DNA from: an uncultured Oscillospiraceae bacterium
Lineage (GTDB): Bacteria > Bacillota > Clostridia > Oscillospirales > Ruminococcaceae
Direction of reading: 5' to 3'
Length of the DNA stretch: 12,617 nt
Assembly (NCBI GenBank): GCA_934454435.1
Contig: CAKSGA010000068.1
Span: forward strand, 1 to 12,617
The notes beneath the pieces are model-generated. The model had not been told where the DNA came from. It was given only the letters and a program-made list of their open reading frames with translations, and searched no databases. How positions within the stretch are numbered: position 1 is the first letter of the stretch; every line of letters starts with the position of its first letter. This document shows, piece after piece, positions 1 through 6,476 of the stretch. Made by a program: the position numbers and the translations under genes.

Positions 1-5
1 GTCAG

Positions 6-971
6 TCAGATGTCCCGCTGAGGGTCAACAAATCTGTGGTCGAGCATGTATTCACGCAGCTCTGCCATCGTGGGCAGACCCGCATTGTCGCTGGCGTTCT
101 GTATCTGCATGCTGCCTACCGCATTAGCACGGTACACGGCTTCGCCGAGCGGTATCTCCTCGCAGATGCCGCTGATAAGTCCTGCGGCGAAGCCATCACC
201 GGCTCCGGCAGTGTCAATTACTGTGTCGGCTGCAAAGGTAGGCGCTATGCCGCTTTCAACGTGGCTCTTATAGTATGCTCCCTGTTTGCCGAGTTTCACA
301 ACGACCTTTTTGGTGCCGAGCTCAAGGTAGTGGTCTGCGATCTCTTCCGGGTCAGAAAGTCCGCACAGGGTTTCCGCTTCTTTAAGACTGGGCAGAAATA
401 CGTCAGACTGCGCTGCGAATTCGTTGAGAAGCGCAATCGTTTCCGGTGAGCTGTCCCACAGCTGGCAACGCAGGTTTGGGTCGAAAACGACAGTTATCTC
501 GTTCTCCTTTGCCCTTTTTACGAGCCGGCGTGCCGCCTGCACCGCAGAAGCGGAAATAGACGGAAATATCCCCGTAAAATGTACTGCTCTGATGTCAGAC
601 AGGTCAAGAGAGTCAATATCGTCCTCGCATAGGAACGAAGCGGCGGAATCCTGGCGGAAATAATAGATCTCATGCTTGCCGGGTTCAGCCTTGCTTTTCA
701 TCATTGCGCCGGTAAGGTGCTCCGGGTCAGTTATTATCAGATCGTCAGAGATCCCGTTTGCTTTCATGAAGCTGCGGATACGCATTGCTCTCGGGTCGTC
801 ACCCAGCCTGGTCATGAACCTCGGGCAAAGACCAAGCCTGGAAAGCCCTACAGCGACATTCATTTCAGCGCCGGAAACGCTTGCCCGGAAGTGTGATATC
901 TCAGAAAGTGCACCCTCCTCCTCAGCAAGCAGAAGTTCCATCGGTTCACCGATAAGAAGTACCTTATCCAT
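6..971 (-). CDS. kdgK: PfkB-family sugar kinase, probably 2-dehydro-3-deoxygluconokinase
   Basis: Cytoplasmic ribokinase-fold kinase of 321 aa, the usual length for the family. It probably phosphorylates 2-keto-3-deoxygluconate with ATP, the step that feeds pectin or uronate breakdown into KDPG cleavage. Visible motifs are the N-terminal substrate motif SGAEMNVA (residues 33-40), the sugar-contact segment YYFRQDSAAS (103-112), FDPNLR (163-168), and the C-terminal PfkB signature DTAGAGDG (253-260), with D259 as the expected catalytic base in the GAGD anion hole. The YYxR..SAAS and FDPNLR..LW patterns favour KDG kinase over fructokinase or ribokinase, but substrate cannot be settled from sequence. 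The ATG at 969-971 is preceded by AGAGAGG (980-986, minus strand) at 8 nt. The gene has its own promoter in the 96-bp gap behind spoIVB. The family assignment is secure; the substrate is an inference. Confidence 0.85.
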   Translation of the reverse strand: MDKVLLIGEPMELLLAEEEGALSEISHFRASVSGAEMNVAVGLSRLGLCPRFMTRLGDDPRAMRIRSFMKANGISDDLIITDPEHLTGAMMKSKAEPGKHEIYYFRQDSAASFLCEDDIDSLDLSDIRAVHFTGIFPSISASAVQAARRLVKRAKENEITVVFDPNLRCQLWDSSPETIALLNEFAAQSDVFLPSLKEAETLCGLSDPEEIADHYLELGTKKVVVKLGKQGAYYKSHVESGIAPTFAADTVIDTAGAGDGFAAGLISGICEEIPLGEAVYRANAVGSMQIQNASDNAGLPTMAELREYMLDHRFVDPQRDI

Positions 972-1021
972 AATAATAACCTCTCTTTATATATTTTCCC
1001 CGAAATATCGAATAAACGACA

Positions 1022-1042
1022 CTACTATAAATATTATAGCAG
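1022..1042. promoter_or_regulatory. 21-bp imperfect palindrome over the kinase promoter, candidate operator
   Basis: The arms CTACTATAA (1022-1030) and TTATAGCAG (1034-1042) are separated by ATA. Eight of nine positions are symmetric. The palindrome covers the minus-strand -10 hexamer (1033-1038) and the likely transcription start, which is a typical place for a repressor to bind. The AT-rich -10 accounts for part of the symmetry, but the outer CTR/YAG bases do not need to match for promoter function. The cognate regulator is not in view. Confidence 0.4.
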
Positions 1043-1060
1043 ATTTTTCGGATAAATCAA
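1033..1060 (-). promoter_or_regulatory. sigma-A-type promoter of the sugar kinase gene
   Basis: On the minus strand TTGATT (1055-1060) and TATAAT (1033-1038) are separated by 16 bp, with a TG one base upstream of the -10 (extended -10). The predicted start is near 1026, giving a leader of about 55 nt before the kinase ATG. The kinase can therefore be expressed independently of spoIVB, although no terminator is visible between the two genes. Confidence 0.7.
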
Positions 1061-1067
1061 GGCATTT

Positions 1068-2255
1068 TCAGGATAAATAAAGATTTTTCGCTTCCTTTTT
1101 ATGTAACCCCCAGGCGGCGGGGGAAGCAGTGTCGTCATACATCTGTTCGATCATAGTTTCAGCAAAGACCGCATACCCCCTTGACGGGTCATTCAGAAAA
1201 ACGTGGGTCACTGCACCGGCTATCATTCCGTTCTGGATAATAGGACTTCCGCTCATCCCCCTGACTATCCCGCCTGCGGACTCCAGCAGCCTGCCGTCAG
1301 TAACTCTGATGACCATGCTTTTGGTTCCGTTGAGGGCACACAAGTTTATCTTCTCTATCTCGATGGAGTATTCCTGCGGTTCAGTACCATTTATAGTCGC
1401 AAGGACAGTTGCCGGGCCGCACTGGACCTCCTGCCGGAAAGCCACCGGGAGCGCCTGCCCTGTGAGCTCCTGCTCCAGCTCTCCGAAAACCCCTACCGGT
1501 GTATTAGCGCTGAGAGTACCCACAGTTCCGGAGCACAGGTCGCCGCAGAGCTCTCCGGCTTCGCCGCTTGCGCCCCGGGAAACGCTGTATATTTCCGCAC
1601 GGGTTATCTCTCCGCTTGAAAGCGGCATGAGTTCACCTGTGGTGATATCGCTGACCGGGTGCCCGAGTCCGCCGAACATTCCGGTCTGCGGATCGTAGAA
1701 CGTAAGGGTCCCTATGCCTGCGGCGCTGTCCCTCACCCATACTCCGAGCTGAAGATGCCCGCCGCTTTCCTGGGGCTCAGCATTTACGCACAATTCGCTT
1801 GTTCCCCTGGAAAGAACGACCACGCTGGCGGAGGGTTCCATCTGCACCGCTGATGAGATCTCTGAATTGGTCATGACCGGAACGCCGTTGACGCTGGTAA
1901 TCATATCACCTGCACGAATTCCAGCCTTGTCAGCAGGGGAACCCTTGTTGACAGATATGACCATGACCCCCTCCGTTCTGAGCTTTATTCCGAATGGCAT
2001 TCCGCCCGGGACCAGACTCCGCCGTTCCTCCCGGGAAATACTGACCTGCTTGATGCGCATTTTCCCGACCGAATAACCCCAGCCATCATATTGCTGCGTA
2101 AGCTCTGCCCCGATGAAGCCACCGTGCACCTCTCCGCCTGTCTGTGCTGTGATTTCCCCCGGAAGCACAGCGTAATATAATCCGATAAATTCTGCCGCTG
2201 CCGCAATCAGACAGCAGAACAAGCCGGAAATAAACCTGCCTGCTTTTTCCATCAT
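1068..2255 (-). CDS. spoIVB: SpoIVB-type PDZ serine peptidase (family S55)
   Basis: Membrane-anchored serine peptidase of 395 aa. In Bacillus, SpoIVB is secreted by the forespore and cleaves SpoIVFA, releasing SpoIVFB to process pro-sigma-K. Visible here: one hydrophobic N-terminal segment (about residues 8-31, uncleaved signal or anchor), a PDZ domain (about 85-160, with KGSPADKAGIRAGD at 104-117), and the S55 domain with GLGHPVSD (H199), D320 and GMSGSP (S335). The 15-residue D-to-S spacing equals that of B. subtilis D363/S378, so the triad looks intact. The tail GAVTHVFLNDPSRGYAVF is typical of the family. Two ATGs are in tandem at 2253-2255 and 2250-2252 behind GGGGTGA; the second has the more usual spacing, so the protein may be one residue shorter. 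The recN and spo0A neighbours common in bacilli are absent here. The family assignment is secure. Confidence 0.93.
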   Translation of the reverse strand: MMEKAGRFISGLFCCLIAAAAEFIGLYYAVLPGEITAQTGGEVHGGFIGAELTQQYDGWGYSVGKMRIKQVSISREERRSLVPGGMPFGIKLRTEGVMVISVNKGSPADKAGIRAGDMITSVNGVPVMTNSEISSAVQMEPSASVVVLSRGTSELCVNAEPQESGGHLQLGVWVRDSAAGIGTLTFYDPQTGMFGGLGHPVSDITTGELMPLSSGEITRAEIYSVSRGASGEAGELCGDLCSGTVGTLSANTPVGVFGELEQELTGQALPVAFRQEVQCGPATVLATINGTEPQEYSIEIEKINLCALNGTKSMVIRVTDGRLLESAGGIVRGMSGSPIIQNGMIAGAVTHVFLNDPSRGYAVFAETMIEQMYDDTASPAAWGLHKKEAKNLYLS

Positions 2256-2275
2256 TTCACCCCGATATATTCATT

Positions 2276-2291
2276 CGGAGATTTCTCTCCG
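2276..2291 (-). other. GAAA-capped hairpin in the predicted spoIVB leader
   Basis: Read on the minus strand, CGGAGA and TCTCCG form a perfect 6-bp stem closed by a GAAA (GNRA) tetraloop. It lies 20 nt upstream of the spoIVB start. It would lie in the leader RNA if transcription begins upstream. It has no U-run, so it is not a terminator; a role in stability or translation is possible but unproven. Confidence 0.35.
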
Positions 2292-2426
2292 TCACGCATT
2301 TACTATTTGCAGACTGTGAAAAAATATAAAAGGAAATAACAAGCGGGAGCAAAAGACCTTTTCAGCTAATTTTCTGTAAAACGCCGTAATCCTTTTTGCT
2401 AAACGGACCAGTAAAAAATCGAAAAA

Positions 2427-2483
2427 AAGTATATCCATTAGTGTAAAATATACTTGACAGATTGACTGATATATGTTATACTT
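2427..2483 (+). promoter_or_regulatory. Repeated TATACTT half-sites at the XRE gene promoter, candidate autoregulatory operators
   Basis: AAGTATAT (2427-2434) is an exact inverted copy of ATATACTT (2448-2455), with 13 bp between them. The second arm runs into the -35. A further direct copy of TATACTT lies at 2477-2483 and contains the -10. Three copies of one 7-mer placed over a promoter that drives an XRE-family gene suggest binding by that protein. The -10 copy may be partly coincidental, because TATACT is itself a good -10. Confidence 0.4.
2454..2482 (+). promoter_or_regulatory. Strong sigma-A promoter of the XRE / membrane protein unit
   Basis: A perfect TTGACA (2454-2459) and TATACT (2477-2482) are separated by 17 bp. 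Transcription should start near 2489, leaving only about 10 nt of leader, most of which is the ribosome binding site. The rest of the 2256-2499 gap is AT-rich; I see no gene in it. Confidence 0.8.
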
Positions 2484-2499
2484 TTGGTGAGGTGAGAAG

Positions 2500-2709
2500 A
2501 TGGCAAAAAATCTCAGACTTAAAGCCGCCCGTGCCGCCCTCGATCTGTCGCAGGAGGGACTTGGTAAAAAGGTGGGCGTAACACGGCAAACGATAAACGC
2601 TGTAGAAAACGGCGACTACAACCCCACCATAAACCTTTGTATTGCGATATGTAAAGCACTTGGCAAAACGCTTGACGAACTGTTCTGGGAAGAGGAGGAA
2701 ACGAAATGA
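2500..2709 (+). CDS. Small XRE/Cro-CI family transcriptional regulator
   Basis: A 69-aa DNA-binding protein consisting almost entirely of one HTH_3 domain. LSQEGLGKKVGVTRQTINAV (residues 16-35) is the helix-turn-helix, followed by ENGDYNPTINLCIAICKALG and the usual ending LDELFW. There is no ligand-binding or peptidase domain, so it belongs to the short YozG/Cro-like group often paired with a membrane protein. The ATG follows a GGTGAGGTGAG ribosome site directly. Its stop overlaps the start of the next gene (ATGA at 2706-2709), indicating translational coupling. The promoter carries TATACTT repeats, so it probably represses its own operon. The family is certain; its target is inferred. Confidence 0.93.
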   Translation: MAKNLRLKAARAALDLSQEGLGKKVGVTRQTINAVENGDYNPTINLCIAICKALGKTLDELFWEEEETK

Positions 2710-3203
2710 GCATGAAGAGCTTTGACAAATTCTGCGAGCGCATCATTCTTGGTGAACCCGGCTCCGAAAAGGAGATATTTGACGAGCGCCAGAAGTATCT
2801 GAGAACTCAGATAACACTCAGGGTGCTTGCTATATATGCGGGCTTTTCTGCACTTCTGGTTCTGGCGAACGATATGTTTGGATTTCTGGAGAGCTGCTTT
2901 GCAGGTCTTGTATTTGCCGCATCCGTGATGTACGTGATTTGGGTGATATATGCGGCTGCAAAGGAATGTCTGTTCGGAGTTCGGGGAAAACAGACGATAA
3001 CAACAGCTTTAATGATTATTGCGGAAGCTCCGGTGTTCTCACTTCTTCTGCTTTCCGGCAAAGATGAAAAACCGTTTATGGTCGTTGAACAGGGCAGACT
3101 TACTGACCATTTCGTTATTATTGTGAGCCTGGTACTTTTTGCGATTTCGGCGCTGACTGTTATTATAGCGGACCAGTTAAAGAAACATCACCGTGCCGAT
3201 TGA
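2706..3203 (+). CDS. Four-helix membrane protein of unknown function, coupled to the XRE regulator
   Basis: A 165-aa integral membrane protein. The N-terminus is a soluble charged segment with a DERQ motif (residues 26-29) just before the first helix. Four hydrophobic segments follow at about 36-56, 62-83, 99-118 and 133-154, and the C-terminus is short and basic (KKHHRAD). It resembles the small DERQ-containing membrane proteins that often follow a short XRE regulator in Firmicutes, whose function is unknown; I do not recognise a specific family with certainty. The start at 2706 is favoured over the ATG at 2712 because AGGAGG (2693-2698) is 7 nt from it. The 4-bp overlap with the regulator gene implies a stoichiometric pair, possibly a membrane partner that controls the regulator. 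Confidence 0.8.
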   Translation: MSMKSFDKFCERIILGEPGSEKEIFDERQKYLRTQITLRVLAIYAGFSALLVLANDMFGFLESCFAGLVFAASVMYVIWVIYAAAKECLFGVRGKQTITTALMIIAEAPVFSLLLLSGKDEKPFMVVEQGRLTDHFVIIVSLVLFAISALTVIIADQLKKHHRAD

Positions 3204-3258
3204 TCAAACATATTTGCCTAATTAATTAAATAAATTTATGTAAAAGTTACATTGCTTG

Positions 3259-3287
3259 TTGACAAAAACGAAATATTATTGTATAAT
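3259..3287 (+). promoter_or_regulatory. Sigma-A promoter of the amidase / tubulin-like / transglutaminase operon
   Basis: A perfect TTGACA (3259-3264) and a perfect TATAAT (3282-3287) are separated by 17 bp. An AT-rich tract (about 3218-3245) lies upstream and could act as an UP element. The predicted start is near 3294, giving a leader of about 80 nt. Both hexamers match consensus, so basal expression of the operon is probably substantial. Confidence 0.85.
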
Positions 3288-3320
3288 AATAACATAAGTA
3301 TTACTATTTGATTTCTGGCT

Positions 3321-3342
3321 CGCAGGCTTTGGAGTCTGTGCG
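3321..3342 (+). other. Hairpin in the leader of the amidase operon
   Basis: CGC-AGGCT-TTGG-AGTCT-GT-GCG folds into an 8-bp stem (one G-U pair, two-base bulge) with a TTGG loop, inside the 80-nt leader and about 30 nt before the start codon. No U-run follows, so it is not a terminator. I recognise no riboswitch class. Confidence 0.25.
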
Positions 3343-3373
3343 CTGTTTCTATGCTTTTCGGGAGGTGTGAGCG

Positions 3374-4156
3374 ATGAAGTTGTGTCTTGCCCAGACTGAT
3401 ATAGTATGGGAGGATAAATCTCAGAACATGCGCCATTACCATGATTTAACAATGGAAGCAGCAGAGAACGGTGCAGAGCTCATTGTTTTTCCGGAGCTCT
3501 CACTGACCGGCTTCACGATGAACGCAGATCTCGCCGAACAGCCGGACGGCGAAACAGCCGGATTCTTCTGCAAAGAAACGGCGGAAAGCGGAATTGCAGC
3601 GGCGTTCGGCTTTGCATGCCGTTCCGGCGGCGTTATTACTAACAGAATGTGCATTGCAGATCACGGAAAGATAACAGCGGCATATGATAAGATACACCCG
3701 TTTTCCTACGGCGGGGAGTGCGCTGTTTATACCGGCGGCAATCAGATTTGCCGGACGGAGGTCAGTGGAGTAGACACCGGCCTTTCAGTGTGCTATGACC
3801 TGCGCTTTCCAGAGATCTATCAGGCGTTGTCCGGGAAGAGCCAGTTGATATTAGTTGTCGCAAACTGGCCCGACAGTAGAAACTATCACTGGGAAACCCT
3901 CATAAAGGCAAGGGCTATTGAAAACCAATGCTACATAGCCGGGTGCAACCGCTGCGGAAATAGCGGTGGGCTTAGCTATTCCGGAAACTCAATGATATGT
4001 TCGCCGACCGGGGAAGTCCTTGCGGCTGCGGAGCCGTACAAGGAAATGCTGATCTATGCAGATATCGACACAGAAGAGGTCAGCCGGGTGAGAAGTGGGT
4101 TCCCATTGAAGAACGACAGACGACAGGATCTGTACAGAGATTTTTACGCAAAGTAA
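3374..4156 (+). CDS. Carbon-nitrogen hydrolase, omega-amidase (YafV/Nit2)-like
   Basis: Cytoplasmic nitrilase-superfamily amidase of 260 aa, the normal length. The Glu-Lys-Cys triad is present: E41 in FPELSLTGF, K106 in YDKIHPF and C140 in LSVCYDLRFPE. The stretch NWPDSRNYHW (residues 164-173) followed by ARAIENQCYIAGCNR (179-193) is characteristic of omega-amidases such as YafV and Nit2, which hydrolyse 2-oxoglutaramate or 2-oxosuccinamate to the 2-oxoacid and ammonia. There is no signal peptide. The ATG is preceded by GGAGG (3361-3365) at 8 nt. It is the first gene of a tight operon, only 13 bp ahead of the tubulin-like gene. Superfamily and catalytic residues are clear; the substrate is inferred from motif similarity and the link to its neighbours is unexplained. 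Confidence 0.9.
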   Translation: MKLCLAQTDIVWEDKSQNMRHYHDLTMEAAENGAELIVFPELSLTGFTMNADLAEQPDGETAGFFCKETAESGIAAAFGFACRSGGVITNRMCIADHGKITAAYDKIHPFSYGGECAVYTGGNQICRTEVSGVDTGLSVCYDLRFPEIYQALSGKSQLILVVANWPDSRNYHWETLIKARAIENQCYIAGCNRCGNSGGLSYSGNSMICSPTGEVLAAAEPYKEMLIYADIDTEEVSRVRSGFPLKNDRRQDLYRDFYAK

Positions 4157-4169
4157 GGGGTGCTTTTTC

Positions 4170-6458
4170 GTGGAGATTGAACAGAAGATCAAATGGCTCA
4201 GACCAGAAAGGATCCAGAAACTGTATGAGGGGCAGAAGAGCTCCTTCGGCATGAACAGATTATATATCATAGGCATAGGCAGAAATGGCACTGACTGTGT
4301 GCTCCGGTGCATTGACAGCACCAGCCGCCGCTTTGGCCTTGATCCTAAGAAGGTACGCTTCCTCTGTATCGGCGAGGAAAGTCAGCTGAAATCTGCTTGC
4401 TTTGAGGGTACCGTCCCGACTGACGGCGATGTTCTGCCAATAGTAGCTGAAGACGCAATATACAAGTATCTGAACAATCCCGCTAAGCTTCCTGACGAGG
4501 CGCTTTCATGGTTCGATCAGGGTCTGAAAAACTATTCACCCGCAACGCCTGTATATGGCCTGACCAAGCGCCAGTGCGGGCGTGTTGCGCTATTCCATTA
4601 CCTGAAGCAGATAATGAAGCTGACAGGCAGCGCCCTGACCGACTTCGGCAGCAGCGACAAGCCATTGGACATTATTCTGACCGGAAACCTCGGCGACCCG
4701 TTTTTTGGCGGAATGTTCATTGACCTTGCGTATATACTAAACAGGATATTCGCAGTGTATCTGGGTCCCGTTCGCATAAACGCATATCTGTTTGCCGCAG
4801 ATACTGCTGCACTTGTTGAGGAGGACAGCCGTGACATCGGCGGTTACTCCGCAAATACCATCGTGGCGAAAAATGAGCTGGAAAAGTTCCAGACCGGGAA
4901 GAAGCGTTTTACCCAGCAGTATTCAAAAGCATTCAGCGTGGACTCCGACAAGCCGCCATTTAATTCGTGCTTTATAATTCCTGCCGAGGAGAACTATGAC
5001 CTCACGATGAGCATAGCAGCAGAAAAGATACTCAACCGCATGGAGATCATTTTCAGCAAGGACGATGACGCTGAAAGGATAATGACATACAACATGCTGA
5101 AAGCCGACGCTTCGCATGATTTCAGATACCTTGCCTGCGGAGCTTCAGTAGTCGAAGCCCCGGTAGGGAAGATGATGTCCTATCTCAGTGTAAAGCTGTT
5201 CACAAGGCTGAACCACACCCTTAACGGCAACAACGCAGGCGAAGCCCTGCTGCAGCGATTTTCAGGCATTGTTTCTCCGTCCAGGGATCTTGTGGCGTCC
5301 AAAAGTGGCACATTGCCGTCACTGGAGTTTGACGAGCGTGCCGAGCCGGCGTTTTCTGCTAAATCAATAAAGAGCAGCAGCGACAATGCGCTGTCCGTTG
5401 TTCAGAAATGGGTCAGCGCCACAAAGGAAGCGGTCATCGCCGGAGCACCGGTGTGCGCCCGGGAGATTTCAGACAGCATAATCACGGAGTGCGAGAACGC
5501 CAAGTCAGATTTCGGAAAGGGACCGTTCTATGTCCAGGAGATACTGAAAAAGTGCCTTGCTGAGATACGTGTGAACATTGCGAAGATAAAGGCCGAAACC
5601 GACGATATGAAGGATCAGATCTCACGCACCCGGGAGCTGGAGCGCTCCGCATACAAGAAAGTGCGCTCTGCGTTATTCATGAACAAGGCGGTGGAACAGT
5701 ACCTGTTCGAGCTGAAAGGCTACTCTGAAGCCTGCGTAGTCGTTGAGTGCAGCGAGCCTATGATAGACTTCTTCACATTGCTGAACGGGAAGCTGACCGA
5801 GTACTACAACAACACTCTGATGAAAGCGATGGCGCCGTTCGAGCAGATGTCCATGAACCGTGGCGGCGTTATAGACAGCATCAGGGATGACAACTCCGGC
5901 AGAAGCTGCGTAACGGAAGCATTCTCACTTGACGATGAAAACGTACGTCAAAAGCTCGATGAGCTCGCAGACAGCGTGCCCAAGGAAAAGCTGGAGGAGT
6001 ATTTCAGAAAATCCGGCATTCTTGCTTTGCCGGACGATGACGAGCAGGCTCTTGCAAAGGCAGTCGTAAAGATACTGCGTCAGTGCTTTGAGGAGCAGCT
6101 GTCAATGCCGTTCGGGGAGATGTGCAGTTACTTTGGCGCAGAAAATGCGATCGAAAGCTCCATGGAAAAATGCATAACCAGCTGCACGGTGAAAGCACCG
6201 GTCAGTGATGATTTCTCGATAACAAGGGTGATCTGCCCGAAGGTAGTGCGTCAGGAGGACGTTTCCCGGCTTAGGAAGAAATACCATGGGGTAAGCTATA
6301 TCTGGAACGGCTCTGTATGCAACCAGATGACTGCCGCCTCTGCAATCTGCGGAGGGGTAAAGCTGGAAGAGCTTGACGGATATCAGCAGTGGGAAAACAT
6401 GCATTATGCCTATGCGAATGACTCGCTAAAAAAACACGGGCTGAAAATATTTCCCTGA
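4170..6458 (+). CDS. Tubulin/FtsZ-like protein with a degenerate GTP-binding loop
   Basis: Large protein (762 aa) with an N-terminal half resembling the Tubulin_2 / FtsZ-like families predicted to act in membrane remodelling. The first nucleotide loop is recognisable: YIIGIGRNGTDCVLR (residues 32-46) matches the GxGGxGxN region of FtsZ. The expected signature loop (GGGTGTG/S) is replaced by TGNLGDPFFGGMFIDLAYIL (171-190), keeping the following helix but few of the glycines. ANTIVAKNELEKF (228-240) resembles the conserved AxAALKELxxF helix of that family. The region after about 400 is mostly helical and charged, with coiled-coil potential at 463-500, and matches nothing I recognise. The start is GTG at 4170 with AAGGGG (4155-4160) at 9 nt. 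It has no signal peptide or membrane segment and is probably cytoplasmic. The family call is moderate; GTP binding is doubtful. Confidence 0.7.
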   Translation: MEIEQKIKWLRPERIQKLYEGQKSSFGMNRLYIIGIGRNGTDCVLRCIDSTSRRFGLDPKKVRFLCIGEESQLKSACFEGTVPTDGDVLPIVAEDAIYKYLNNPAKLPDEALSWFDQGLKNYSPATPVYGLTKRQCGRVALFHYLKQIMKLTGSALTDFGSSDKPLDIILTGNLGDPFFGGMFIDLAYILNRIFAVYLGPVRINAYLFAADTAALVEEDSRDIGGYSANTIVAKNELEKFQTGKKRFTQQYSKAFSVDSDKPPFNSCFIIPAEENYDLTMSIAAEKILNRMEIIFSKDDDAERIMTYNMLKADASHDFRYLACGASVVEAPVGKMMSYLSVKLFTRLNHTLNGNNAGEALLQRFSGIVSPSRDLVASKSGTLPSLEFDERAEPAFSAKSIKSSSDNALSVVQKWVSATKEAVIAGAPVCAREISDSIITECENAKSDFGKGPFYVQEILKKCLAEIRVNIAKIKAETDDMKDQISRTRELERSAYKKVRSALFMNKAVEQYLFELKGYSEACVVVECSEPMIDFFTLLNGKLTEYYNNTLMKAMAPFEQMSMNRGGVIDSIRDDNSGRSCVTEAFSLDDENVRQKLDELADSVPKEKLEEYFRKSGILALPDDDEQALAKAVVKILRQCFEEQLSMPFGEMCSYFGAENAIESSMEKCITSCTVKAPVSDDFSITRVICPKVVRQEDVSRLRKKYHGVSYIWNGSVCNQMTAASAICGGVKLEELDGYQQWENMHYAYANDSLKKHGLKIFP

Positions 6459-6462
6459 ACCG

Positions 6463-6470
6463 AAAAAGGA
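6463..6470 (+). promoter_or_regulatory. Ribosome binding site that decides the transglutaminase start
   Basis: AAAAAGGA lies 6 nt before the ATG at 6477 but only 3 nt before an in-frame TTG at 6474. The spacing favours the ATG. Confidence 0.6.
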
Positions 6471-6476
6471 TAATTG

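Noticed and set aside
1129..1698. 189-codon plus-strand frame opposite spoIVB.
   Set aside because: It is Pro/Ser-rich with no ribosome site or family motif; the minus-strand peptidase has all catalytic residues.
2331..2426. Possible riboswitch or small RNA in the divergent gap.
   Set aside because: I found no convincing stem with conserved riboswitch motifs and no terminator; it is upstream of both predicted start sites.
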